Positions 6,796-15,941 of a DNA stretch of 33,736 nucleotides are shown here, piece after piece. The position numbers were made by a program, and so were the translations under genes. This stretch comes from Pseudomonadota bacterium (lineage in GTDB: Bacteria; Pseudomonadota; Gammaproteobacteria; Steroidobacterales; Steroidobacteraceae): NCBI GenBank assembly GCA_021815925.1, contig JAKAZL010000023.1:1-33736 (forward strand), written 5' to 3'. Every line of letters begins with the position of its first letter. The stretch's first letter is position 1. The notes beneath the pieces were generated by a model that did no database searches, was not told the origin of the DNA, and saw nothing but the letters and a program-made list of their open reading frames with translations.

Positions 6796-9700
6796 AACGC
6801 CTGTCGGCTTGGGCGATCCGCCACCCGCTGCCGCCGATCGTACTGTTCGTGGTGCTGCTGTTCATCGGCATCACCTCCTTCGTGCGCTTGCCGGTGACGC
6901 TGAACCCCCACCTGTCCTACCCGATCGTCGCGGTAACCATCACCGAGCCGGGCGCGGCGCCGGAGGAAGTGCAGACCCAGATCGTGCGCCGGATCGAGGC
7001 CGCGGTGGCCGGCATCGGCAATATCCGCCACATCCTCTCCAAGGCGTACCAGGGCGGGGAGGAGACCGACGTCGAATTCCAGATCGGGACACCCATCGAC
7101 CGCGCCGTCACGGAGGTGCGCGACGCGGTGACCCAGGTCCAGGCCGACCTGCCCACCGACATCCTGCCGCCGGTGGTGCAGCGGGTCAAAGTCGATGGCG
7201 GACCGATCGTGTACTACGCGGTCAGCTCGACCAACATGAGCGACCGGGCCATCTCCTGGTTCATCGACAACACCATCACCAAGACGCTGCTCACGGTCCC
7301 CGGCGTGGCCCAGGTCTCGCGCTTCGGCGGCGTCGATCGCGAGATCCGCGTCGAGCTCGACCCGCAGCGCATGCAGGCGCTCGGCATCACCGCCGCGCAG
7401 GTGAACCAGCAGCTGACCAACCTCAACATCGACCTGCCGGGCGGGCGGGCCGACCTCGGCGACGGCGAACAGACCATCCGCGTGCTCGGCGGCGCGCAGA
7501 CCGCCTGGCAGCTCGCCCAGACCCAGATCACCCTGCCCGGCGGGCGCTTCGTGCGCCTCGGCAGCATTGCCACGGTGCGCGACGGCGCCGCCGAGGTACG
7601 CAGCGTGGAGCTGTTCGACGGGCAACCGGCGATCTCCTTCGCGGTGCAGCGCTCGCGCAATACCTCGGACGTCACGGTGCTCAAGGGCGTGCAGCAGGCG
7701 CTCGCCACCATCCGCAAGGCACACCCCGACATCAATATCCACAGCATCTTCACGTCGGTCACCTACACCAAGCAGATGTATCACTCGGCGCTCGAGGCGC
7801 TGATCGAAGGGTCGATCCTCTCAGTGCTGGTCGTCTGGCTGTTCCTGCGCGACACACGCGCCACGCTCGTCTCGGCGCTTGCGATCCCGCTGTCGGCCAT
7901 TCCGACGTTCGCCGTCATGGACTGGCTGGGCTTCACACTCAACCAGGTCAGCCTGCTCGCGCTCTCGCTGGTCTCCGGCGTCCTGGTGGACGACGCCATC
8001 GTCGAGATCGAGAACATCGTGCGTCACAAGCACATGGGCAAGAACGCCTTCCAGGCCGCGATCGACGCGGCCGACCAGATCGCCCTTGCCGTGGTCGCCA
8101 CCTCGTGCACGATCATCGCGGTATTCCTGCCCGTGAGCTTCATGGGCGGGATCATCGGCCAGTACTTCAAGCAGTTCGGTCTGACGGTCGCCGCCGCCGT
8201 GTTCTTCTCGCTCATGGTGGCGCGGCTGCTGACACCGGTGATCGCCGCCTACACGCTAAAGTCCGACCCGGCGCCCGAGCCCGTCGACGGGCCGATCATG
8301 GCCTGGTACCTGCGCGTGCTGCAGTGGTGCGTGCATCACCGCTGGAAGACCATGCTGTTCGGCGTCGCGTTCTTCGCCGCCTCGATCGTCGGGCTGGCAC
8401 TGATTCCGAAGACCTTCGTGCAGAGCTCCGACAGCGGCAACGCCTCGCTGGCGATCGAACTGCCACCGGGCGTGCAGCTCGCCGACACGGAGAAAGTGGC
8501 GAACGAGGCTTATCGGATCATTGCCCGGCAGCCCGACGTAACCTCCGTCGACGAGTCGGTCGGCGGCAACGGCACGGTGCGCAGCGCGAACCTGTACATC
8601 ACGCTGGTGCCACGCAGCCAGCGCTCACTGAGCCAGAACCAGTGGCAGGAGCGGATGACGAAGCTGCTGCGCAGCATTCCGAATGCGCAGATCTACTTTC
8701 AGAACTTCGAAGGCGACAGCGACGGTCACGACATCACGATCGACCTGACCGGCGACAATCTGACGCTCCTCGAGCACACTGCCCACAAGGTCATGAGCCA
8801 GATGGCCGCGCTGCCGGACCTGCGCGACGTGAGCTCGGCGGACGGCCTGCCGCGTCCGGAAATCCGCATCCGGCCGCGGTTCGCCCTCGCCGCCCGGCTC
8901 GGCGTGACGGTCGCCGACATCAGCCAGACGATCCGCATCGCGACGCTCGGCGATCTGCTGCAGAACGATGCCAAGTTCACCCTGCCGGACCGCCAGGTGC
9001 CCATCCTGGTCAACCTGAAGCGGTCGGCGCGCAGCGATCTGACCACGCTGGAGAATCTGCCTGTGCCGACCGCGCGGGGCGGATCGGTGCCGCTGAAGGC
9101 GGTGGCGGACTTCGGCTTCGGCGAGGGTCCGACCGAGATCCACAGCCGCGACCAACGGCTGCGGATCGCGATCGACGCTGACCTGAACGGCGTTGAGCTC
9201 GGCACGGCCATGAAGCAGATCCACGCCCTGCCGGCGCTGCGCCACCTGCCCCCCGGGGTGCACCTGGCCGAGACCGGCAGCGCGCGGCTGATGTCCGAGC
9301 TGTTCACCGACTTCCTCATCGCGATGGGCACCGGGATACTGATGGTGTTTGCCGTGCTGGTGTTGTTGTTCGCGCGAGTGCTGCAGCCGATCACCATTCT
9401 CTCGGCGCTACCGCTGTCGATCGGCGGTGCGGTGGCGGCATTGTTCATCACCCACAAGCCGCTATCCCTCGGCGTGATGATCGGCTTCCTGATGCTGATG
9501 GGCATCGTCGCGAAGAACTCCATCCTGCTCGTGGACTTCGCGATCGAGGAGATGCGCGCCGGCAAGGATCGACTCACCGCGCTGCTCGAGGCGGGACACA
9601 AGCGCGCCCGTCCCATTGTCATGACCACGGTGGCGATGGTGGCGGGTATGCTCCCGGTTGCGTTCGCCATCGGCGATGCGTTCCGGGCACCCATGGCGAT

Positions 9701-9866
9701 CGGCGTGATCGGCGGACTGATCACCTCGACCGCGCTCACGCTGGTGGTGGTACCGGCCGGATTCACGCTCATCGATGACATCGAGCGCTGGATCGCCCCG
9801 CGCGTGGCTCGCGTGGTCATCGCCGAGCCGGGGAGTGTGGCGAGGCAGGCCGGTCAGCCGGGATAA
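6792..9866 (+). CDS. RND efflux pump, AcrB/MdtB-type inner-membrane permease
   Basis: The 1024-residue protein has the usual length and order of RND permeases: a first TM (about 13-31), a large periplasmic loop, TM2-6 (about 335-495), TM7 (about 522-540), a second periplasmic loop and TM8-12 (about 835-1005). The proton-relay pair in TM4 is present (D400, D401 in LVDDAIVEIENIV), as is the family FMGGIIGQYFKQFG segment. It would export drugs, lipids or metals across the envelope using the proton gradient. The start is GTG, overlapping the adaptor stop by four bases. No outer-membrane channel gene lies nearby, so a TolC-type protein encoded elsewhere is needed. The substrate is unknown. The link to an ECF sigma factor points to envelope-stress-induced expression (inference). 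Confidence 0.93.
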   Translation: MKRLSAWAIRHPLPPIVLFVVLLFIGITSFVRLPVTLNPHLSYPIVAVTITEPGAAPEEVQTQIVRRIEAAVAGIGNIRHILSKAYQGGEETDVEFQIGTPIDRAVTEVRDAVTQVQADLPTDILPPVVQRVKVDGGPIVYYAVSSTNMSDRAISWFIDNTITKTLLTVPGVAQVSRFGGVDREIRVELDPQRMQALGITAAQVNQQLTNLNIDLPGGRADLGDGEQTIRVLGGAQTAWQLAQTQITLPGGRFVRLGSIATVRDGAAEVRSVELFDGQPAISFAVQRSRNTSDVTVLKGVQQALATIRKAHPDINIHSIFTSVTYTKQMYHSALEALIEGSILSVLVVWLFLRDTRATLVSALAIPLSAIPTFAVMDWLGFTLNQVSLLALSLVSGVLVDDAIVEIENIVRHKHMGKNAFQAAIDAADQIALAVVATSCTIIAVFLPVSFMGGIIGQYFKQFGLTVAAAVFFSLMVARLLTPVIAAYTLKSDPAPEPVDGPIMAWYLRVLQWCVHHRWKTMLFGVAFFAASIVGLALIPKTFVQSSDSGNASLAIELPPGVQLADTEKVANEAYRIIARQPDVTSVDESVGGNGTVRSANLYITLVPRSQRSLSQNQWQERMTKLLRSIPNAQIYFQNFEGDSDGHDITIDLTGDNLTLLEHTAHKVMSQMAALPDLRDVSSADGLPRPEIRIRPRFALAARLGVTVADISQTIRIATLGDLLQNDAKFTLPDRQVPILVNLKRSARSDLTTLENLPVPTARGGSVPLKAVADFGFGEGPTEIHSRDQRLRIAIDADLNGVELGTAMKQIHALPALRHLPPGVHLAETGSARLMSELFTDFLIAMGTGILMVFAVLVLLFARVLQPITILSALPLSIGGAVAALFITHKPLSLGVMIGFLMLMGIVAKNSILLVDFAIEEMRAGKDRLTALLEAGHKRARPIVMTTVAMVAGMLPVAFAIGDAFRAPMAIGVIGGLITSTALTLVVVPAGFTLIDDIERWIAPRVARVVIAEPGSVARQAGQPG

Positions 9867-9893
9867 CCCATGCAACCCTCGGAGGTCGAAACG

Positions 9894-10454
9894 ATGAATC
9901 GTCACAGCTCTGCGCGGATCACGATTGCCGGGCTGCTGGCCGTTGGCCTGCTCGCGGCCTGCACGCAGCATGCGCAGATGAACACGCATGGATCACTCCG
10001 CGTCGTGAACAACGAGGTCCGTATCACCGTGCGAGGTGCGCCGGATGCATACGTGCAAAGCGGCGGCGGCCTGGCGATCGGGTCGCGCACGCTGACGCTG
10101 ACGCCGGCGGAGCAGACTCTGGCGCAGCGCTACTACCAGGATGCGAGCGGCCTCGGGGCGGCCGGCAAGGCCACCGGTGAGGCGGGCGGACGGATGGGAA
10201 TCGCGATCATCGGCTCGCTGTTCTCGGCGCTCTGGCACGACGACTCCTCCATCATCGATCGCACGGCGCATCGGGGGGCCGCCAGCATCAAGGCCAACGT
10301 CCAGAGCCTGTGCGCCGAGCTGTCGGGACTGCGGACCACGCAGGACGCGCTTGCCTCCGCCCTGCCGGCGTTTGCCCCGTATCGAGTCATCCGCGCGCGC
10401 GACGTGAGCGAATGCCTCCACGGTGCCGAGCGGCACGACGCAGTCGCGGATTGA
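9894..10454 (+). CDS. DUF2884-like lipoprotein
   Basis: The 186-residue protein begins with a clear lipoprotein signal, MNRHSSARITIAGLLAVG then LLAAC, with C23 as the lipidated residue. The mature part has VRITVRGAPDAYVQSGGGLAIGSRTLTLTPAEQTLAQRYY in the middle. This resembles the YggN/DUF2884 pattern, in which a small beta unit is followed by a helix starting at an LTxxQ motif. A glycine-rich hydrophobic stretch (GGRMGIAIIGSLFSALW) follows, then a helical C-terminus with two cysteines. GGAGGT at 9881-9886, 7 bases before the ATG, fixes the start over an earlier in-frame ATG at 9870. It lies 27 bases after the RND pump and is probably the last gene of that operon. Its function is unknown. Confidence 0.7.
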   Translation: MNRHSSARITIAGLLAVGLLAACTQHAQMNTHGSLRVVNNEVRITVRGAPDAYVQSGGGLAIGSRTLTLTPAEQTLAQRYYQDASGLGAAGKATGEAGGRMGIAIIGSLFSALWHDDSSIIDRTAHRGAASIKANVQSLCAELSGLRTTQDALASALPAFAPYRVIRARDVSECLHGAERHDAVAD

Positions 10455-10558
10455 TCAGGCGCCGGCCGCCGCCGCGCTCGCAGCCCCGGGGCTCAGGCCA
10501 TAGTGCGCAAAGCTGCCGGCGATGCGCGTGTTCCAGGCTGCGCTCGCAGATGCCGCGA

Positions 10559-12592
10559 TCATGGAGTGCCCAGCCGAACGCCGGCGCGAACCGCATCACC
10601 CCCTCGTACGGTCGAATCGGTACCTGACAGCGCGCGCCCGGCGATCGCTCGTCGGGTCACCACGCCGGGCGGCGCACGCAGGTAAAGACTCGAGCGGGAC
10701 AGATCGCGCAGAATGCTCTGATCCTGCGCGGCCTCCTGCGCCGGGAACTCGCGCGCGACACTGCGCCCACTCGCTACGGCGCGGAACACGCCGGCCTGGA
10801 TGCTGGCGTGGCGCTCGTAGTGAATTCCGGCGGCCGTGCGATCGATATCCGCTCCCACGACACTGAACCCCTTGCCGGCCTGCGGCAGTCGGATCGTTTC
10901 GCTTGTCCGGGTATAGAACGGATAGGCAACCGCGTAGGGTGCATCGCGTGCCGGACCGGGCGAGCGGGCGAAGTCCGCCTGGAAGCCGACGCCGAGACCC
11001 TCGATGAGGTAGTCGTGGTCGCGCCAGCGCAACCGCGCAGCTCCCTGCATCTCGAAGCGCTCGGCGTGGCGCTTGCGGTCGTAGCGGGCCGAGACGGACT
11101 TGATGTCCACGAAGCCGTATTGCTGCGTCCAATAGCGGCGCAGGGCGTCATCGAGCTGGTCCGGCGTGAGATTCGCGAGCCGCTGCTCGATGTAGAGGCC
11201 CGCATCGCCGCGCATGCTCATCTGCGCCCGAAAGGGCGCTGGCCTCAGGATGCCGGCAGATGCATCGATGCTGATGCGCGTATCGCTCAATGGCCGGCGG
11301 GCCGGGGGCGGAACCATGGACAGCAGCTGCGCACCGTGCGCTCGCAGCGGCAGGCCCCAGTGGTAATACGGCACGCGCAATTGCGCGAGGCTGCGGTCGC
11401 CGAGCCGCGTGCCGTCCAGCCAGTACGTGCGCCCGGCGATCACGGCGCGCACCAGCACGTGATTGAACAGCTCGATCATCGGCAATCGTCCCTGCACCAC
11501 GTCGCCGGCCAGCACGTTCACGGCCACCGGTTCGGCCTGGATGCCAAGCTTGTGCAGCAGCGCGAGCAACAGCACCGTCTTGGCCTTGCAGTCGCCAAAG
11601 CGCCGCGACCAGGTGAGGTCCGCCGGCGCCGGCTTCAGACCGCCGTCATTGAAATCCAGGAACAGGTAGCGCACCTGCGATTCGACCAGACGCAGCGCGA
11701 GCGCGGCCTGGCGCAGAGGGTCGGTGCTCGCGGCGCGGATGTTTGCCACCTGCTTAAGCAGTGGCGAGTGCGGCCCGAGCCTGGCCGCCCGGCGGTACAG
11801 CGGCGCGAAGCGCCGCGCCAGCTGCGCCCAGGAGCGGAACGCGGTGAAGTCCACGCGCCGGTCGACGAGAAAGCGCAGCGGCGCAAGTCGCGGCTGCAGC
11901 ACCGGCGGAACGTTGCGCATGGTCAGACTGATCCCGCGCTCGTCCCCCGATTCGATCGGATGCGCGACCGCGAGTCCCTGCCCTTCCTGCCAACGGATCG
12001 GCAGCGACCGACTCCACAGCGCGCGGATGTGCAGCCGCGCCACGGGCAGCGCCCACGGCACTTGCACCTCGGCGGAGGGGGTCCCGGCGAGCAGTGGCTC
12101 GCGGCGCACCAGGGTGTAGGCGACATCCAGGATATCCCCGACGCGCATCCCCGGCGGTTGCAGGATGGCCGTCAGTGTATCGTCGAGCGTGGCGGCCTCG
12201 AGGTTGGTCTCGCGCTTGGCGATCGTGAAATGCCGCCCGCCGGCCAGCAGGTTGATGATCTTACCGTCGCGGATCAGATCGACCTTGTGCACGACCAGCA
12301 CGTCGGTGTCCGGATCCCAGATCAGCGTGATGGTGCCCAGGGCCGACAATCCCTGCGGCGTCTGGATGCGAATGGCGTTCTCGACGTAGTAGTTGACGGT
12401 CTTTGCGGTCAGCTCGACCTGGCGGTCGGCGAGCAGAAACTGCACGGCGGCCCCGGTCGGTTTGATTGCACTCGGCACCACCTGCGGCACGACCCACGCG
12501 GCCGGCGGCGCAAAGCGCAGCTGGTGGGCTGCCAGAGCGACCCCCCACCACAGCAACGCGACAACTCCAGCGGCGATGCGACGCATCAGCAC
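10559..12592 (-). CDS. Exported DUF3857 / transglutaminase-like protein
   Basis: The 677-residue protein has a signal peptide (residues 1-22) and an N-terminal DUF3857 beta domain (about 55-230). A transglutaminase-like core follows, with C335 in RFGDCKAKTVLLLALL, H378 in FNHVLV and D393 in TYWLDGTR, a complete Cys-His-Asp triad. A C-terminal beta-rich part (DUF2569/DUF3858-like position) runs from about 420. Such proteins are periplasmic and of unknown substrate. The start may be GTG at 12592 or ATG at 12586; neither has a strong ribosome site. The last 15 residues or so look atypical. One added base in the GGG near 10568 would extend the frame to a stop at 10455, exactly against the convergent lipoprotein stop (see findings). 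It stands alone in its direction. Confidence 0.8.
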   Translation of the reverse strand: MLMRRIAAGVVALLWWGVALAAHQLRFAPPAAWVVPQVVPSAIKPTGAAVQFLLADRQVELTAKTVNYYVENAIRIQTPQGLSALGTITLIWDPDTDVLVVHKVDLIRDGKIINLLAGGRHFTIAKRETNLEAATLDDTLTAILQPPGMRVGDILDVAYTLVRREPLLAGTPSAEVQVPWALPVARLHIRALWSRSLPIRWQEGQGLAVAHPIESGDERGISLTMRNVPPVLQPRLAPLRFLVDRRVDFTAFRSWAQLARRFAPLYRRAARLGPHSPLLKQVANIRAASTDPLRQAALALRLVESQVRYLFLDFNDGGLKPAPADLTWSRRFGDCKAKTVLLLALLHKLGIQAEPVAVNVLAGDVVQGRLPMIELFNHVLVRAVIAGRTYWLDGTRLGDRSLAQLRVPYYHWGLPLRAHGAQLLSMVPPPARRPLSDTRISIDASAGILRPAPFRAQMSMRGDAGLYIEQRLANLTPDQLDDALRRYWTQQYGFVDIKSVSARYDRKRHAERFEMQGAARLRWRDHDYLIEGLGVGFQADFARSPGPARDAPYAVAYPFYTRTSETIRLPQAGKGFSVVGADIDRTAAGIHYERHASIQAGVFRAVASGRSVAREFPAQEAAQDQSILRDLSRSSLYLRAPPGVVTRRAIAGRALSGTDSTVRGGDAVRAGVRLGTP

Positions 12593-12704
12593 GGTGCACC
12601 CGTTGTTCTCATTTTTCCCCCGCCCCGACGCAAGCGGCGCCCCCCGACTGCCCGGATGGGCATCTTAGCATTGGCGCCCGCCGCGGCCGGTAAACCCGGT
12701 TCGA

Positions 12705-13097
12705 TCAAGCCACTGGGTTGGGCAGCAGGAACGCACGACGCGCCACGGCGCTCGCGAGGCGCTGCGGGCTGTACCAGCGGCTCAGCACGGCGGGGTCCAG
12801 CAGATCGGGGTTCGCCGCCGCAAAGCCAGCGAAGTCCGTCGGCGCCTCGGCGGCGAGCCGCTCGGCAATCAGCGCGAGGAACGCCAGGGTGAGCGTCTGG
12901 TGAAACTTCTCCGGTCGGCCCGCACGCTCGCACAGACGCCGCAGGGCCCGCGAGTAACGCACTGCGCCGTCGAGAAACTCGTACCGGCGAAGCGTCTCGA
13001 AACCCATGCGCACGTGCTCGCGATGCGTGAAGCGGGTCGGATCGATCCGGGCCCGCAGAAACCGCTGCAGGTCGGCGCTCGAGTCAGCGCGGCTCAT
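12705..13097 (-). CDS. Uncharacterised histidine-containing helical protein
   Basis: The 130-residue protein is predicted to be all helical. Conserved-looking elements are FTHREHVRMGFETLRRYEF (about residues 22-40), with two histidines one helical turn apart, and FHQTLTLAFLALIAERLA (about 65-82), with a third histidine. This resembles a widespread family of small hypothetical proteins whose spaced histidines suggest metal or cofactor binding. I do not know a function. The ATG at 13097 lies inside the end of the upstream RHH-like gene (14-base overlap), so the pair is translationally coupled. An earlier in-frame start would give an arginine-rich extension that looks like shadow sequence. Confidence 0.65.
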   Translation of the reverse strand: MSRADSSADLQRFLRARIDPTRFTHREHVRMGFETLRRYEFLDGAVRYSRALRRLCERAGRPEKFHQTLTLAFLALIAERLAAEAPTDFAGFAAANPDLLDPAVLSRWYSPQRLASAVARRAFLLPNPVA

Positions 13098-13338
13098 CGG
13101 ATTCACGCAGCTTGTGAGCGTCGGCGGCGCTGAGCTCGAGACCGTAGATACGCCTGAGCGCCCGGACCTTGCGCAGGGTCTCGGCGGAGAACGGCACGCG
13201 ACCCTCAAAGGCATGCAACACGACCCCCTCGAGCAGGTCCCCGAGGGACAGATCCAGCTCGGCGGCGAGCGCCTTCAGCACCTTCAACAGGTGCGCTTCG
13301 ATGCGCACGCCAGTCTGCACACGGGTCACGGTCTTCAT
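13084..13338 (-). CDS. Small ribbon-helix-helix-like DNA-binding protein
   Basis: The 84-residue protein has an N-terminal strand-helix-helix pattern: TRVQTGVRIEAHLLKVLKAL, then AELDLSLGDLLEGVVLHAFEG. This fits a ribbon-helix-helix (MetJ/Arc/CopG) fold, with a basic beta strand, a helix, a short turn with Ser/Gly, and a second hydrophobic helix. A charged helical tail follows (about residues 48-84). Such proteins bind DNA as dimers and usually repress their own operon. Just upstream (13346-13369) are three contiguous 8-bp GTAC-centred boxes, a plausible autoregulatory operator. No Shine-Dalgarno sequence precedes the ATG. TATAGA, ending 2 bases before it, could be a -10 for a nearly leaderless mRNA. 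It is the first gene of the two-gene unit with the uncharacterised protein. Confidence 0.65.
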   Translation of the reverse strand: MKTVTRVQTGVRIEAHLLKVLKALAAELDLSLGDLLEGVVLHAFEGRVPFSAETLRKVRALRRIYGLELSAADAHKLRESDEPR

Positions 13339-13345
13339 CTCTATA

Positions 13346-13369
13346 TGGTACCAATGTACTTTGGTACCA
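13346..13369 (-). promoter_or_regulatory. Three tandem 8-bp palindromic boxes, candidate RHH operator
   Basis: Three contiguous 8-base boxes read TGGTACCA (13346-13353), ATGTACTT (13354-13361) and TGGTACCA (13362-13369). GTAC is centred in each at an exact 8-base period. The outer boxes are perfect palindromes and also form a 10-bp inverted repeat (13345-13354 with 13361-13370). MetJ, a ribbon-helix-helix repressor, binds tandem 8-bp palindromic met boxes in this arrangement. The array ends 8 bases before the start of the RHH-like gene and covers the place of its promoter. Confidence 0.6.
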
Positions 13370-13538
13370 TGCAAATCGAGCCGCTCGCACGCCACCGCGC
13401 CCACTCCGGCTCCGCCCGGTAGAATGCGCTCTCGGCACAAATCGGGAGCTGGAGCGCGCCCGGGGGTGCTGCCCGGGGAACCCCGGCGGCGCACACCGGT
13501 CAATCCGGCTCTCGGGAACACTCTGGAGGCACCTTGCC

Positions 13539-14564
<1,026 letters not shown>

Positions 14565-14571
14565 GGCCATC

Positions 14572-15474
14572 ATGGTCATCCCGACGCTCGAGGACCTGCT
14601 GGCGCTGCGTGGTGCCGCGCACGGCCTGTCACTGCAGCGCCGGCGGCGGGCGCGGGCCGCGCTGATCGGCGCCCATGCGAGCGCGCAGCGCGGTCGCGGC
14701 CTGGAGTTCCAGGAGGTCCGCCCCTACACCCCGGGGGACGATCCGCGCAACATCGACTGGCGCGTGACGGCACGGCGCGGCCGGCCGCACACCAAGCTCT
14801 ATCACGAGGAGCGCGAGCGGCCGGTCTGGCTGCTGGTCGATCTTCAGCCAGGCTGCTTCTTCGGCAGCCGCCGGCAGCTGAAGTCCGCGCTCATCGTTCG
14901 CGCCGCGGCCCTGCTCGCCTGGATCGCCGCTCTCGACGGCGATCGGATCGGCGCGCTCATCAGCGGGGGCCGCGGACCGGCACACATCGTGCCGGCCCGC
15001 GCGCGACTGCAGGGCGTGCTGCCGATTCTCGAGGCGTTGCTCGCAGCGCAGCCGACCGCCCCCGGTGAGCCGGCACCGCAGTCGCTGCACGAGACGCTGC
15101 GGGCTGCGGCGGCCTTGATTCGGCCGGGCAGCCAGATCCTGGCGCTCAGCGACTTCTGTGCCCCCGCCACCGAGAACGACGATCCATGGCTGCCCGTAGC
15201 GCGGCACAATGACATCCGGCTGTTCTGGGCCACCGATCCGCTCGAGGAACAGGGCCTGCCCGATGGGCGCTTCCGGGCTGGCCTGCCCGGCCGGCTCGCC
15301 GCGCTCGACGGACAGCGAGTGCGCGCTGCCTGGCGCGCGGCGTGGCAGGATCGGGAGCGGCACCTGACGCGGTTGTCCCAGCGCCTCGCGGCACCGGTGG
15401 TGCGCCTGGACACCGCCGCACCGGTCGAGTCGTCGCTGCGCGCGGCATTGCTCGGGGGATCCTCGGCGGCATGA
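14572..15474 (+). CDS. DUF58 domain protein of the Bat operon
   Basis: The 300-residue protein carries the DUF58 signature at about residues 42-92: GRGLEFQEVRPYTPGDD, then RNIDWRVTARRGRPHTKLYHEER. A VWA-like core follows, beginning RPVWLLVDLQPGCFF. DUF58 proteins are constant partners of MoxR ATPases and are thought to be adaptors or clients. The protein lacks membrane segments. Its VWA-like motif reads DLQPG rather than DxSxS, as is common in DUF58. The gene starts 7 bases after moxR, and its stop overlaps the start of the DUF4381 gene (ATGA at 15471). Confidence 0.93.
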   Translation: MVIPTLEDLLALRGAAHGLSLQRRRRARAALIGAHASAQRGRGLEFQEVRPYTPGDDPRNIDWRVTARRGRPHTKLYHEERERPVWLLVDLQPGCFFGSRRQLKSALIVRAAALLAWIAALDGDRIGALISGGRGPAHIVPARARLQGVLPILEALLAAQPTAPGEPAPQSLHETLRAAAALIRPGSQILALSDFCAPATENDDPWLPVARHNDIRLFWATDPLEEQGLPDGRFRAGLPGRLAALDGQRVRAAWRAAWQDRERHLTRLSQRLAAPVVRLDTAAPVESSLRAALLGGSSAA

Positions 15475-15941
15475 ACGGTCAGTGGCTGACACGGCTCGCG
15501 CCGCCGCATGCGCCGCCGCCGCCCTCGCTCTGGCCGCCGGCGCCGGGCTGGTGGCTGCTCGCGGCGCTGACGCTTGCCCTGCCGGCGATCGCGCTGTGGT
15601 GGTGGCGGAATCCGCCACGGCGTCGCAGGCGCGCCGCGCTGCGTGAGTTGCGGCGCATCCACGCCGCGACCGACCCGCGTGAGAGTGCCCGCGCCATCGA
15701 GAGTCTGCTGCGCCGCTATGCGATGACTGTGTTTGGCCGCGAGCGGGTCGCACGCCTCGCTGGCGCGGCCTGGCTCGAGTTCCTCGGCGGTGAGGGCGGC
15801 GACATGCTCGGCGGTGAGCCGGGCCGGGATCTGCTCGCGGCCGCCTTTGGCGGCACGGTCCGCGACCGGCGCGCCGAGTGGCTCGCCGGCGCCGAGCGCT
15901 TCGTTCGCCAGGCGCGTGACACGGCCCGCAGGCGCCGCTGA
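15471..15941 (+). CDS. DUF4381 membrane protein of the Bat operon
   Basis: The 156-residue protein has a Pro-rich N-terminus (LAPPHAPPPPSLWPPAPGWW). One membrane helix lies at about residues 28-46 (LLAALTLALPAIALWWW), followed by a strongly basic stretch (RNPPRRRRRAALRELRR). The rest is a soluble helical domain with ARAIESLLRRYAMTVFGRERVARLAGAAWLEFL. This order is typical of DUF4381, found between DUF58 and the VWA proteins in Gram-negative Bat operons. The positive-inside rule places the helical domain in the cytoplasm, where it could meet MoxR and DUF58 (inference). The start overlaps the DUF58 stop and the last base overlaps the next ATG, so coupling is tight on both sides. Confidence 0.9.
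   Translation: MNGQWLTRLAPPHAPPPPSLWPPAPGWWLLAALTLALPAIALWWWRNPPRRRRRAALRELRRIHAATDPRESARAIESLLRRYAMTVFGRERVARLAGAAWLEFLGGEGGDMLGGEPGRDLLAAAFGGTVRDRRAEWLAGAERFVRQARDTARRRR

Noticed and set aside
6755-9181. 808-codon open frame on the plus strand over the RND pump.
   Set aside because: Arg/His/Pro-rich shadow of the pump gene in another frame; the 6792-9866 frame has the family motifs.
10482-10493. AGCCCCGGGGCT palindrome between the lipoprotein and DUF3857 genes as a bidirectional terminator.
   Set aside because: No loop and no flanking T/A tracts; may also lie within a frameshifted coding end.
10808-12892. 694-codon plus-strand open frame.
   Set aside because: Antisense shadow of the DUF3857 gene, whose signal peptide and Cys-His-Asp triad are clear.
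12705-13338. Calling the RHH-like pair a toxin-antitoxin system outright.
   Set aside because: The second protein matches no toxin fold I recognise; only the gene order supports it.
13473-13486. CCGGGGAACCCCGG palindrome upstream of moxR.
   Set aside because: Short, no T-run, no gene ends there; expected by chance in such GC-rich DNA.
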